From Capsicum annuum (taxonomy: Eukaryota > Streptophyta > Magnoliopsida > Solanales > Solanaceae), in the NCBI RefSeq assembly GCF_002878395.1, contig NC_061119.1:40910873-40974872 (forward strand): a DNA stretch of 64,000 bases, in the 5' to 3' direction. Made by a program: the position numbers and the translations under genes. The notes below the pieces were generated by a model, which worked only from the letters and a program-made list of their open reading frames with translations, did not search any database and was not told where the DNA came from. Numbering within the stretch: the first letter of the stretch is position 1; every line of letters starts with the position of its first letter. Shown in pieces: positions 23,513-37,600 of the stretch.

Positions 23513-23758
23513 ATTAGAATGTATTTTTTCTTTTAGCATATGAATTTTAATTTTTTTATATCGGATCTATACCTAATGTATTTTATTTTTCGTTTAGTGA
23601 AAAAATTATTTTTAGTCGACTATGGCTTTTTAATTCTTATTCAATTTTCATTTTGTCTATTTCTTCTAAACATATATATTAATGTTAACATGTCGACGGT
23701 TGGAGGTAAGGAGCAGTTTTGAATCCAGTAGCAATAACAATTTTGGCTTTTGAGCCCT
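23513..23758. other. AT-rich DNA, nothing recognised
   Basis: Open frame 23540-23722 is a low-complexity Phe/Leu/Ile-rich translation and is not supported as a gene. Confidence 0.3.
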
Positions 23759-23759
23759 T

Positions 23760-23945
23760 TCAATAGATGAACCATGTGTTAGAACAGATTGGTCATCTGT
23801 TGGGTTTCTGTCAACAGATTATCCATTTGTTGTGACAGATTTGTCGTCTATTGGAGAAAAATATTCTATTTTAATGGAACTGTGTTGTGTTCTTCCGGCT
23901 AATGTCCATCTGTTGCCACAAATGGTTAATCTGTTAAGAATAATT
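23760..23945. repeat. CAACAGAT repeat field, downstream side of MULE 2
   Basis: Words such as cagattggtcatctgttg, caacagattatccatttgttgtgacagat and catctgttgccaca lie just past the C-terminal end of the second MULE relic. Confidence 0.6.
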
Positions 23946-24109
23946 GTGGTCTGCTGTATTATTTAGTTTATGTTTTGCCTCTTTTTATTGATGCATAAGT
24001 TATTAAAAAAGATATTTTATATATAATAAATGATAACATTACGTTCATAACAATGAGTTAAATCTATAAAAGTCCACTACAAACAACTACACAAGTTTCT
24101 GCAATTACA

Positions 24110-26430
24110 ACTATCATGGTGGATTACGATCCGGGCATGTAGTTCTTTTGTGGCCAGCGCGCTTACATACGGAGCACTTGTTTCTTCTTGATGAAAATGA
24201 TTCTCCGACTCCACGTCTCCTCTTATATGGATTTCTTCCTGATTTGATAGTGCTTGGGTCAATATATGGAAGAGGTATTAATCTCCCCAAAATCTCTGCA
24301 GGAACAACTCAAGATTCTTCGGAAGGCACCGGAGTAATATGCCCATTATATACCATTTCGTATTGTTCCACCTAATAATATTGAGAGGAGTGCTTGTAAA
24401 CTTTAGGTCTGTATTTTGGACTGTATTGAGCTCGAAACACTGCCATGGCATATGGATAGGGTATTTTGTCTAAGTCAAAAACTCTGCACGTACAAGACCT
24501 TGTTTGAAGATCAACCGTGGCAACATCACCATGACCGCTGATACTGAATTTGTAATATGCTATTTTATGAAATAATAACCTATTCCCCAAAATGACGTTC
24601 GTTGATATTATTTTTTTGATATCGAGAACAAATCGGGTTCTTTTTGGGCCCTTGAACTGCATACGCCTTTCGTTAAAAAATCGGCCATACTTCTTGTTTA
24701 TTACTTTAAACATAGTCTTGATAGGAAATTCTCTTTCATCACCGGATAATGAATTTACTAATTCAACTATGTTTGATATCATAATATTATACTTATACAA
24801 AAGAATCACTTAGTACAACATCATACTAAACTTGTAACTCAAATAAGACATTAAATTCATAAGAATGTACCTATCTACCAGACAGAATGCCCGCTCCATC
24901 TCTCGAAACCGACACGTACGAGAAGTTTTGTTACCTTAGGATTCACATCCGTTATTTGATTGAAATGGTCTAAAAACTCCTCTCTACTATATGTTTTAGC
25001 TGCTCTATAAAAAAGGGTCATGACTCTTTCGTTGTGATAGTTAGTCCGAATATTCTCTCCAAGATGCCTGATGCAATAACCAAAGTAAGCTGAAGTGAAG
25101 AAAATTGAACACATCTTTGGAATACTTGGATGCCTATCCGAAACAAAGCACAACTCTTCGATGTCTTCGACGCAACTTTGCAGTTGTTCAAAAAAAATTC
25201 ATATGAGTAATCACATTCCTTGTCCGCTACACAAAAAGCGGCAGGAAAGATGTGATTCTCCGCATCCTGCACCACTGCTCCTAGCATAACTCCATTTACC
25301 TGCTCCTCAAACAGGTACCGTCGATGGCTATGCCTTTTCTCAAATGTTGAAAACCTTTAATCCAAGCACCATAGCATACAAAAAAGTACTTGAACCTTCC
25401 ATTTTCATCAACATGCAATGCCATCTTACTTCTGGAATTTGTGGACTCAATGATGAAATAGTAAGCCTCTAGGACTGCATACCCATGCTCGTGTGTCCCT
25501 CTAACCAAGTCCTTGGCAATCCCCATGGCTGTATATATCTTCCAATAACTGACCAGGACACCCAATTCGGTAAGGAGTTGATTGGCCAAAACCCTATTGA
25601 AGGGTCTTTGCTATCGGGGAAACTACTCCTGAAATATTCACCAAGGACCTTTGCCGTGGCGTGAGGATTTCGGCCAGAGATATGCTCAGAACCACATGTG
25701 TGATGCTTTTCATGTTTATGAATGAAAAATCTGTCAGAACTTGCATACTTCACCGCTCTCAATCACCACATGCAGTTCACATTAGCACATTTGAAGTAAA
25801 AGACACTGCTCGAATTAATCACCTTCTTTATTCTGAAATCTTTTTTCAAGCAAAAAATAAACAAAGTGGTGGATAGTTCATTCTTGTCCTTGAATGACAT
25901 TCCAATAAAAAAGCCGATCCCATCGTCTTGAAGATTTCCAGACTGTGTCGATTGAGAAGAACTACCCATCGTATTGGTAGCATCAACGGGCGTAGGTGTT
26001 TGATCATCATCTGGAATATTCATGTCTAAATCATCCAACCTATCATCAAAGATGTCTTGTTGTTGTTCTTCTTCTATGTTCTGGTTCTCATTCTCTCTCG
26101 TCTTTTCAACCACGTACACCTTAACACCAGCCTGGATGAATCACTAAGATAAGCACACAACCGAACCTGATCGGTTATCTTGAAAGGCAGTACACTTTGA
26201 TTTTCAAAGGAGCTGTGCATGTAGCTGATGACGAGTTCTTCAAATTGACAATTCAATCCACAATAACTGATGATTAAATTCACAAAATCATCATACGAAA
26301 CATCACTTTGGACTGTCATAGCTATCATCTCTAGCATTTCACCCTCGTTCTAACGCCATACATATCGATTGCTCTTCTCGATTCATTGACCATGACAATC
26401 CACCCCTATTATTATTGATCCCTCCATTAG
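24110..26430 (-). pseudogene. Mutator-like (MULE) transposase relic 2
   Basis: Order on the minus strand: N-terminal part (26074-26430, with SDVSYDDFVNLIISYCGLN), acidic linker and GFFIGMSFKDKNEL start of the MuDR-type DNA-binding region (25763-26119), zinc-binding-like RFFIHKHEKHHTCGSEH (25470-25762), transposase core (24875-25590) with IAIDGTCL and VSDRHPSI holding two of the DDE residues, and C-terminal SWIM segment (24372-24809). The last part has an intact knuckle, CSVCKRAGHKRTTC (about 24140-24182). The SWIM motif has Tyr where Cys and His are expected (IPYPYAMA). At least four frame changes separate the pieces. It is a clear paralogue of MULE 1 and better preserved at its C-terminus. 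Confidence 0.87.
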
Positions 26431-26489
26431 CGGTACCTAAATAAAGTCATTTGTTAAAAAAGTTAATAGTGGTTTCATAGTGCCGTAAA

Positions 26490-27245
26490 TGAATCCCAAT
26501 AGATGTGTAATCAGTCGCAACAGATTAATTACCTGTTGGGATTTATATTACGCTCCTGAAGCTGATTTCAACAGATGAGTCATCTATTGTAACAGGTGAA
26601 TCATATGTTGCAACAGACTATATATCTGTTGGGATTGATGTTACAATACTGGGGCACCTTTGAAGCTGATTCCAATAGATGAGTGACATGTTGCAACAAA
26701 TAATTAACCTGATGCAACAGATGACTTACCTGTTGCAACAGACGACGATCTGCTGGAATCGAGGCCAGGTTTTATTACAACAATTTATTAATATATTGCA
26801 ACAGATATTTACCGTCTGTTGAAATCGAGTTCAGGTTCTGTTGCAATAAGTTAATAATCTGTTGCAACAGATATTTATCCTATTGCAATAGACAACACGT
26901 CTGTTGAAATCGAGTTCAGGTTTTGTTGCAGCAGGTTAATAATCTGTTGCAACAAATATTTATCCTGTTGCAACAGATAAAACGTCTATTGGAATTGAGT
27001 TTAGGTTCTGTTGTAACAGGTTACTAATCTGTTGCAACAGATATTTATCACGTTGCACCAGATAACTAATTTGTTTAAACAGATAAATCATCTGTTGCAA
27101 CAGATGACCCATCAGGTCGATTTATGGTATGACTTATAGAACCATAAACATGAATCCAATATATCAGTCTTCCGTTGAAACGGATGTCTTATCTGTCGCA
27201 ACAGATGATTTATCTGTTTAAACAGATGACTCTTATGTTGGATTC
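26490..27245. repeat. Dense CTGTTGCAACAGAT palindrome field, upstream side of MULE 2
   Basis: Many copies, several perfect, of ctgttgcaacagat at 20-35 base intervals. A longer tandem unit of ~100-120 bases is also visible: gaaatcgagttcaggtt.tgttgcaa recurs near 26755, 26819, 26896 and 26990 with variation. This is the cleanest example in the window of the palindrome. Confidence 0.85.
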
Positions 27246-27369
27246 ATGATCGGGTTCTATGATGACAAATTCAACTAAAAATCATAAGTTGACTTACCAA
27301 AGTCTCCTATGAAGTAATGCCAAAGTGGAAAGTGATGTACGAAACAAAATTTGACCTAAGAAATTGATC

Positions 27370-27500
27370 AAATAGCAACAGTAGCAATAACAATAACAAC
27401 AACAACAACAACAAATGGTCATGAAGATGATAATGAAGTAGAAGATGATGATAATGAAGAGAAGATGATGAATATAGCAGCAACAACAATGAACAACAAG
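27370..27500. repeat. (AAC)n and GAT/GAA-rich low-complexity run
   Basis: Runs of aacaacaac, then agatgatgataatgaaga, then gcaacaacaatg. Open frames on the opposite strand here are Cys/Leu-rich artefacts of this run. Confidence 0.75.
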
Positions 27501-27559
27501 AATCGCTAAGAGAGAGAAAACAACAATGGATGAGAAGAGAGAGAAAGATGTCTTTTTTC

Positions 27560-28626
27560 TCCCGTTTCCCATTATATTAGGTAAACATTTAGATCAAAGT
27601 ATAAATTTAAAAACTTTCGAGTTATTCTCAAACTTATCAAACTTTCTTAATCCATAATAAAGTAATTGTCACATCCACTCAATAATTAAGACTTGTTTCA
27701 CCTACACTTCATTTTAAAACTCTTTTGTCACCTACAACTCAAAGTCCCATATAGCCTTAAGCAAACCACCAAACTTCCAACACTTCCTCTCATATCCCCA
27801 CACAATTATTATTTGCTAAACCTAAAACAAAGCAAAAAAATATATATATATTAATTAACCAAGCTTTAAAATCAAGATTGGGAGATTGTAACCCTCCATT
27901 TTAGGAGTTTGAATTGTCTTATTTTTAAATATTTTTAATTTTTAATTATATTTTATTTTTAGAAAAATATAAAAAAAAAAGTCAAAAGATAAAAATAAGT
28001 TACTTCTGATTTTTAACTTTTAGTTTTCAAGTAACTTAAGAAAATCCGCCGAAACACACTTTTAATATTTTCAATCTACTTATTATTAGCTTTCTCATAT
28101 ATATATTTTTAAAATCAAGCGTTCAGACGCCTACATAATATGATAGACATGAAAGATAACTTTAATGCTCCCATCTTATAATTTACAAAGAATTATACCT
28201 CAAAAAAATTAACTACTCATATTAAAATAGAATTTTAAATAGAATAATTCTGAAATATATAAACCTCATATCAAACTTTTTGTATAACCGAGATATAAAC
28301 CCACGTCAGCTCCTCAACTCAAATCCCATTCTTTACAATAATATTATGACATAACCCCATTAATCACTCCTTTTTTATAACACAAATCATTTCCTTCTTC
28401 AATTTCAAAGGCAATAATCACACCATTAGCATATAACCATAGTTCATCACTAAGCTCAAAAAAACAAAAAAACACCTCCCTTAATCTCCAACTTCAATCT
28501 TAATTTGACCGTTGTGGACTTTCCTCTCTAATAACACCGTGTTTGGCTGTTGTGCACCTCTCAAATAACACCGTGTTTGGCGATTCACCTCTCTGAAAAT
28601 CGAAAAGTTCTATTAGGGTTTTCGAG
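27560..28626 (+). promoter_or_regulatory. Upstream region of ATG1
   Basis: AT-rich, no coding signal. 27690-27740 holds words also seen at the outer end of MULE 1. Close to the gene, an 18-base word aataacaccgtgtttggc is duplicated (about 28531 and 28566), and a CT-rich stretch typical of a plant leader precedes the ATG. No single TATA box stands out. The transcription start cannot be fixed. Confidence 0.45.
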
Positions 28627-31600
28627 ATGGCGCAATCGATGAGCAGAGGAGGAGGAGGGAGGTGTGTAGTAGGTGACTATGTAGTAGGTAAGCAAATCGG
28701 CGCCGGCTCTTTTTCGACGGTGTGGCATGCTAGGCATCGAATTCATGGAACCGAAGTGGCTATAAAGGAGATCGCTACAGCGAGGCTAAATAATAAACTT
28801 CAAGAGAGTTTGAAATCGGAAATTGTCATTTTGCAGAAGATTAATCATCCTAATATTATTCGCTTGCACGATATGATCGAGGTTCGTAATCGGTAAATTC
28901 AGTTACTAAGTGCGCACCTAAAGTATCCCGATGTTTTGAGTTTATGCCTGAATTATTATGTGTGCTAGTTTTTTTACCTGAATTATATCGCCGACTATTT
29001 ATCAATTATTCACGACCTAAAGTTTCCGAATTTTTGAGTTTTGTGCCTGAACTATCATGTTTGTTTGTTTCTTTTTTTTACATGAATTATCATAGACTAT
29101 TTATCAATTGTTCACTTTCCTACTTGGATTATGATGATATTTCAGGTAGGAAAAGTGATGTGTGTTTTTGATAAATAGTTGTTGATATTTTAGATAGAAA
29201 TGGAACTCGAAAAATGGGGATACTTTAGGTTTACCCATGTTTTCTAAATAATCCTAATATTATTTGTTTGCACGATATGATCGAGGTTCGTTGTCGTCAA
29301 ATTCAATTTCAAATACATCTAAAAGTATTGTTGGGTTCGAAATCGAGAGGGCGTCATGCGGAAGCTATTAGTTGCAAACTATGAGACGATAAATCAGACA
29401 ATAAAGAAAACAATACTAAAAAATATAAAATTATTATATGTTCTGGCCAATTGGCCTACATATTATAAAGCTTAATATTTAAAAAAACACAAAAACTAAT
29501 GAGAGAGAAAATCTCTCCTAACCAAAACTCTTAAACGACTATATTGTGGATGTTCTTGTGATATGGTATAAGAAGGGGTTTTCTATTTATAAAGTTCCAA
29601 AACCTTTCCTCCAAGAAAAAAATTTGCCAAATATGGAAAAAAATTATATTTTTCTTTTAGGAAAAGTAAAAGTAATTATGGTATTACTTTTATTTTCCTT
29701 CTAAAAAAAGTAAAACTTAATTTTGGTAAGAAAATCAGGGCAAAAACCCTAATAAATCTCCCCTTTTGGCTTGATTTTCTGGCAAAATATTCTTGATCTT
29801 CCTTCTTCACACGATTTTCATATATCGCTGTTGCTTACCATGATTAAAAGTTGATATGAGTTGAAAATTGAAGTCCTATGCGTTGAAAATAAACGCATGG
29901 GTTAATATTATTGGAGCCCTGTGTTATAAGTAATAGGGTTAAAAGTGGAGCATTGTGCACTGAAAGTGAGCACAGGTTAAAAGTCGAGCTCATGCGTTAA
30001 AAATATATGCACGAGTTGAAAGGAGCCCTAGCATAAAAGTTAAGCAGGGGTTAAAAGTTGAAGTCCATAAACATGGGTTGAAAATTGATTTTGATTTTAA
30101 AAATGAATTAGCAGCAGAATTGTTGAAATTTTGTTTGAAACTTTTTCTCCCCATGTAGTTTTTTTTAACCTTTTTTTTTTTCAAAAAACTTCATCATCGC
30201 CAAGTTCATTGCAACTTTGATGTTAAACTGTCCTCAATTGAACCATTGGATCTTTGAACATAGGTTCTGATACCACTTGTTGGGTTCGAAATCGAGAGGG
30301 CGTTATGCGGAAGCTATTAGTTGCAAACTATGAGACGATAAATGAGACGACAAAGAAAACAATGCCAAAAAACATAAAATTATTATATGTTTTTGCCAAT
30401 TGGCCTACATATTATAAAATCTAATATTTAAAAAAAACACAAAAACTAATGAGAGAAAATCTCCCCCTAACTAAAACTCTTAAACGACTACATTGTGGAT
30501 GTTCTTGTATTATGATATAAGAAGGGGTTTTTTCTTTATAGAGTTCCAAAACCTTTCCTTCAAGAAAAAGGTTTGCCAAATATGAAAATTTTTTTTTTTT
30601 TTCTTTTAGGAAAAATAAAAGTAATTATGATTTTACTTTTATTTTCCTTCTAAAAAAAAAAAAACTTAATTTTGGTAAGAAAATCAGGGCAAAAATCCTA
30701 ACAAGTATCCCTATTTTTCGAGTTTCGTACTTGAACTTACATGTGTGTGAGTATTATATTGAATTATCACCGACTATTTATCAATTGTTCACTTTTGAAA
30801 TTTCAAGTAGGAGAAGTGAATAATTGATAGTTCATTGAGGTATGTTTTGATATATAGTTGGTGATAATTTTAAGTAGGAAACTCACACAGCTGGTAGCTC
30901 TAGCTCTGGTGTGAAGCTCGAAAAATCGGGATACTTTAGTTGTATTGTCAAATTTAGTTTCAACCACATGTAGAGTATCCCGACTTTTCAATTTTTATAT
31001 TTGAACTATCATGTGTGTGAGTTTTCTACCTATATTATCACCGACGATTTATCAATTGTTCACGTTTTTGTACCTGAGATATCACGACAATTCAGGTAGG
31101 AAAAGTGAATAATTGATAGTTGAATTGTGTTTTGATAAATAGTTGGTGATAGTTTAGGTAGGAACTCGCTTATATGATAGTTCAGGTATGAAACTTGAAA
31201 AAAGGGGACATTTATAAGTGTGTTTTTGACCATTAATTTCTTCTTCTTTTTTTATGTGTGTTAATCAATGAAATATGCATCTTTCTGCTAAGAGAAATAC
31301 TATACTTCATAGTCAAATTGCAGCTTGCTGATAAAATTAATGTACTTGTTTGAGTCTGTGGAGCAATTGGAGAAAGAAGAGAATCTAGGATTTCTAGAAC
31401 ATGGTGCACGACTACAGGAAAAAGAAGGAAAAATGTATTAAGTGAAAATTGATCTCTATTACCCTAGGTAATTAACTCAAACATTCAACCAAGTGCACCA
31501 TTTATCTTTCATGTAGCATGGGTATCATCAAATAAAATTATACCAATTTTAAAAAATATATAAGTAAAATATGGTTCACGTGCCCATATATTTCCTATAA

Positions 31601-34600
31601 ATTCGCCCTTGATTCGAAATAATAAAGGTTAATCGGAATGGTTGTTTGGATGCACGGAGTTTTTGGATATTGGGTTTATGCATTTGGAACTTTGAGCAGT
31701 ATAGAATTTTGTGCTCATTTTGTCGGGACTTGAGATAATATTTAGTTGGTGAAAGTTTCGATTGAAAGAAGGAACTAGATAAAGAAAATGCACATTATGC
31801 GTTGCCTGTTTATTTGTCTTCATGTTGTTATAAAAAAATGTGTAACTTCATTTTGTATAAACTGATAGAAAGAAGGAAGTAATAGGTGTAACTTTTCAGT
31901 TAGTTCAATGGAAACTAGAACTGGGCAGATTCAGCTTTTTATCTACCCCTGAAAACTCTCAAACAATGTATCTAAGCTCTGCTTGAGCATAGACCATTTA
32001 CTTCGCTTAGTCTATAGTCCAAGTCTCGTGTCACTTATTTTTCTACTTTTCATTTTGGATGCACTGTATTACTGATTACAAATATGGTTAAAGTACAAAC
32101 GGAACGTGTTTCTGCTTGAATGTTATATTATTTTTTCCTTTCTGATCTTAATGCAACCTTGTGCATGGGATATAGGAGGTGGGAAAAATATATATTGTTT
32201 TGGAGTACTGCAAAGGAGGTGATCTTTCTATGTACATTCAACAACGCCAAGGGAAAATTCCAGAAGAAACTGCAAAACATTTTATGCAGCAACTTGGTTT
32301 GTTCGAACCTTCTATTTCTTTGGCGCAACTTCCCTTTTTCACGTGTAGAGTGAATGAATTTTACCATCACATGAATTCAAACATGCTAGCGTTCATGTTC
32401 ATTTCTTCATTGCAGCATCTGGTCTAAAAATTCTCCGCAACAATAATCTAATCCATAGGGATCTAAAGCCTCAGGTTTCGCTTCCTTCTACTATTATACT
32501 GTAAATTTTTATTTAAACTTGCTGTTCCTCATAAGCCTCAGATGTATACCTTCCATAGTTCTTATTGAAGTTAATGGGCATCTAATGATTTTCATGCTAG
32601 CTTTTCTATGCTTAAAAATATTAAAAATTGTGTGAGCTGCAAAGAGACTGTTCGATTACTTGTTCACCACGTAGCACTTTGTTAGCCATCTGTTGTATTA
32701 ATCATCACGCGGAGCTTAGTATTTGGCAGTTTTACTGCACAAACCATAGATTGGAATGGTTCACATGGATCCAAGGTAATTGAGGTGTGAAGTTGCATCA
32801 TTTTCTTGTAGCTATTGTATCTCTCATACAGAGATTTTGAATAATCACCATAGCTGCTGTGGACAACACTCTTTAAAAAGATAAAAAAGAAAAATGAAAG
32901 CATCAAAGGAGATGAATCCCTTTAAACAGATATGTAGTATTCATATCAGCAAATTACTAGATTCTAGTTGAGGGAGCTAAAGTGGTTTGGTTTTCTAGGA
33001 GTTGAGTTCTTGCATGTCTCTGGTGTAGTACTCCCTCAGTCACTTTTACTTGTCCAGTATTCCAAAAATAAATTTTCACTTTTACTTGCACTTTTAACAT
33101 ATCAAGAAAAGATAATTTTTTTTCATGTTTTACCCTCAACGTTAATTACTGAGTTCCTCATCCCAAGACCTAAGAATATACATCAATTGATATGGGTATT
33201 CTGGTAACATATTCATATTCATCATTGTTTCTTTAAGGGGCGTGCAAAGTTCAAAGTGGACTAGTAGAAGTGAACGGAGGGAGTATTTCATTTATTCACA
33301 GAAAATAATACTTCATGAATATTTTTGAGAAATTGAATTGGTATGGTTAGTGGAAGTGGCCAATTCATTAACTTGTTGCTTTTTTTTTTCACGATCAAAC
33401 AGAATCTCCTCTTATCCTCAAACCATGACCGCTCCACCTTGAAGATTGCTGATTTTGGGTTTGCAAGGTAAAATTATCCATTTGGTAAATGTCTTTTTGC
33501 TGATGTATTCTCCTCCCTCTCCTTCCCCCTTTTGAATAACCTGAATTCCAGCAGTTCATTTTCCATTAGAAACACTTCTTCTGTATTTTCTGTCCTATGT
33601 TTCCCTCTATATAAGTTGCAAGTTTACTGGCTAAATGTTCCTAAGTGGTCCACTCAAAAGTCATAATGATTTAAACCACCTCTTTCTTTGTTAGGTCTTT
33701 GCAACCTAGGGGTCTTGCTGAAACACTTTGTGGTTCACCATTGTACATGGCTCCAGAAATAATGCAACTTCAGAAGTATGATGCTAAGGTGATATATTCT
33801 TTCTATGATTCCCATCCATAGTCTAGTAATATCATTTCAAGTTCCTATTAATTTTGGCTGCAAACACAGGCAGATCTCTGGAGCGTCGGTGCCATCCTGT
33901 TTCAGCTTGTAACTGGCAAAACCCCGTTTACTGGAAACAATCAAATCCAGGTTTAATATCTTCACATTGCGAACTTCTTATGGTGGCGCTTTTGAGGTTC
34001 AATTTTTCCATTGATATTCGAAGTCTTTGACACAAAGTTCTAAATTTTCTCCCTCCATGTTTGCTGCAGTTACTCCAGAACATATTAAAGTCGACTGAAT
34101 TGCTGTTTCCTCCAAGTGCAAAAAATTTAAGCCCGAACTGCATGGATTTGTGTAAAAAATTGTTGCGCCGTTATCCAGGTACTTAATTCGAGTGGTCTAG
34201 ATTTCAACTGTATATAATCAAAACTCAGAGACTTGATTACTTGTATCATTGTTCCCTACACGCTTTGCCATTGTGAACTTTTCAAATAGAGAAGGTTGTC
34301 AGCTTATCAGTATTTACCTTAACAATAACAAATCTAAATTTTTCATTACCTGACAATTTCTCATTAAAATTTCAAAACTTGTCTTTCATGTATCCTTAAT
34401 GCACAGTGGAGCGGTTGACATTTGAAGAGTTCTTTAACCACCCATTTCTTGCACAGAAGCAGCCAGATGAGCTATCTTGGTAAAGTAGTTAATGAATTCT
34501 AGTTCTCATTATTACAAATTATTTCATCTGTCGGATTCGACTTATGTTGGACATGGTCAGCAGGGATACGAGACCTCAAAGGGTAATAAGTGGTTTTCCT

Positions 34601-37600
34601 ATATCAGAAGGCTATCGCGTGAGGAGCACAGAGGATGCTTTTCAAGAAGATGGTTTACCCTTTCGTCTAGATGATGATTCCAGCGTTCCTGTTGGTAGTC
34701 CTTCATTTGCTGGGAGATTACCACAGAGGTTGTCATATGTTTTTTCTTGTGATGCAAAAGCTGAAAGGAAGGAAGTTACTAGTAGTACCCCACGCAAAAC
34801 AGATAGTATTGACTCTAGCCACCGGCAGTCAGAAAAGAACCTGAAGGAATCTATTGATCTGAAGGACCATAGACAAGCAGCTAATCGTTCAAAAGGTTTT
34901 ATTTTGCAACACTATTCCCAATTCCCCTTTGCCTTGAAGTTTGAGGAAATTTATGTTTTGCTTGGATCTACAGTCAGTTTGGCTAATACTAACTTTCTGA
35001 TTATGGTATTCACTCCATTCAACAGCGGTGGATTCATTTGAGTTGATTGATCAGGACTATGTCATTGTTTCTGGCCCCCCCGTGGACTCATATTCTTCAG
35101 CAAGTGCTTCTAGGCTTAGCAATATGCCATTCAGATCAAGCTGTTCCCTGCAAGCATCTGCGAGTGTAGGTCCTAGACCAAGTGACCCAGTGCCTATTGT
35201 GGGTCCTCCACTTAGCAGCATAGTCCATTTAGCAAGTTTGGAAAATCCCCCATCTGCACCTGGAGCTTCACAAGTATACACCGATATAAATTGTTTGGAG
35301 CAGCTGCCAACTGATGGCATGGCCAGAATAGAGTCCCTGCAGCGTTCTGCCTCTGCTATCATGGAATTAGTAAATGAGAAGGTAACTCAAAGTGATGACA
35401 TTTTCTCCACAGCTGTGTGTGTTGGATGCGATATAGCATGTAGGGGTGCAGGGAAAGAATACACTCTCTAGCCTAGTTTCTTGTAGATCATGCATCCCAT
35501 TTCTTTAGCTTTGATCCCATGCTTCATTTAGAGCATTAGCTGTTGTTCTACAACAGCCTTGCTACTTTACACCATTGATTTGGTTACCCAAATATAGGAG
35601 TCTAATATGTTTGCTCAAGTTGGATTCATCTAAATTTATCCTGTTCTTGCAGATCCTTTCATTAGCTTTTTGCTGTTTATTGTTGTAGTTCTTTACTAGA
35701 ACAACATTTGATTATCCTAATGTATTTTGTTCTTTCCTTGATACAAACTATTCTTATTTTACTTTCCTCCATATATCTCATAGAATATCTAAATCTTGAT
35801 GTACATCTTTTATAATATGTTATACCTTGACATAGTTTACTCAGTGTGCAGCTGAATGAGAAACATCTTTTTTTTATTTCCTTTTTGTACAAATATGTGG
35901 AGTTTAATGTGTACTTAGTGTTTTCAGCAATGAGCTGATCTTTACATACATAAATCAACTTTTTGATTCCTGAAGAAACATTAACAAGAATTTGATGAAG
36001 CCAAACTTTGTTGTTCCCTTAAGCGCATTCATTCTGATTTATTGATTTGTTCCCATCTGAGATTAGTTTATTCAGCAGTCCAGGCAAATGAAGACGCTAA
36101 TTATGGAACAAAAATAGAGAACATCCAATCAACAGTATTGCACAATAATATCTCCCGATAAACCATATCAGATAGTGATAACCATTTATTTGGGATACAA
36201 ACTTACTAGAAAGTGTAAAGTGGTGAGATTGATGGAATAAGAAATACCCAAAAAAAATAAGTAATACCCATAAATGCAAATGTTTGAACTAGTTTGCAAG
36301 TTTGACTACGGCCAAGCCTCACTTTTAAGAGAGCTGACAAGAGAACAAGAAAAGAAAGATACTATGATTTCTGCATTGAATTTATCAGCAAAAACAAGAG
36401 TTACAGTCCAAACTTCAGCTCAGTCAATCTTGATCATTGTTCGTTGTATCATCCGATTTTTCATCGTTACTGCATTCACCTTGCTAATATCAGGTGATTG
36501 CAAGTGCTTGGAGAGCTTATGATGTTAATTGTTAACTGTCGGTCTTCTACCTTTTTCTGTTAAGATACTTATTGTCTTAATATGTGCTTTCAAGTTTTGG
36601 TGCTCAAGAGATGTTATATTCAAAATCTTTGTGCTGATTCTTCTGTTATCTATGCAATTATTAGTTCCTTTCTGGTATGTTTCTTCAAATAGTTCTTGCT
36701 TTCTCTTGAAGGTTGAGGCACACAAGCATCTGGAAGCATTTTCAATTCAGCTAGTCATTCTTGCTATATGGAAGCAAGCTTTGGATATTTGTCATACACA
36801 AGCGGCATCGGCAATTGAAGGAAGTCCAAACCAAGAAACGATCAGATCAAACGAAATCATGAAGAAAGGTCAAGTTAGTCTTTACATAAAAGAGCATCTT
36901 GATGCTACTAACATGTTGGGGCCGGAAAATGTGTGCTCTCATATTGAAAAAGCATTTCTTGGTGAAGTTGGTAGTGCAGAGGAACTTGCCAAACATATAG
37001 AGCCTGGTATATTCTCCGACTAACTACTGTCAATTTGTCCTTCATGCCCCCTCTATTTGTTCAATCTCTATGTGATTTATGTGTGATGCTGCAACTGTGC
37101 TTGTGACATCTTGTTTCCTGTTTCCCCTATCTATTCTACTGCAATCATTTACTAGTTCCTATAGACCTGGCACACTCCTTCCATAGCCGCCACCAAGACA
37201 AATTATGCAAGTAATCTTGGTGGTTTATTCAGATAGATAGAACTAGTTTTACCAAATTATGATACAAACTAGTTCGTGCAAAATAATTTGGATGATACGA
37301 ACTGGAGATAAAAGAGCCATCTGTTGAGCTTGTAATTATCCCTTGGTATTTTCATGTGTGTGTGTATCAAATATTATTCTCAGCTATTATTTTACAACTG
37401 GGTTGAAAGCAATCAAAGCAACCTAGGTACTTTGGCATAGGAATGTATTCATTTTTTACTCGATTATGATACATAGCACTTCTTTTTATGGTCTTGGACA
37501 AAAAGCTAAAGAGCTTGCTTCTGCTGTTGGTTTTCCCAGGAAATACAGAGGTTCCAGATGCGATGGAAATGATATTTCAATCTGCCTTGACTTTTGGTAG

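Noticed and set aside
27294..27572. Cys/Leu/Tyr-rich frames on the minus strand
   Set aside because: They only translate an AAC/GAT microsatellite.
36274..36522. Possible extra ATG1 exon (82-codon frame)
   Set aside because: Exon 10 (ends 35381, phase 0) joins exon 11 (36712) directly with the conserved NEK-VEAH junction; the frame has no family resemblance.
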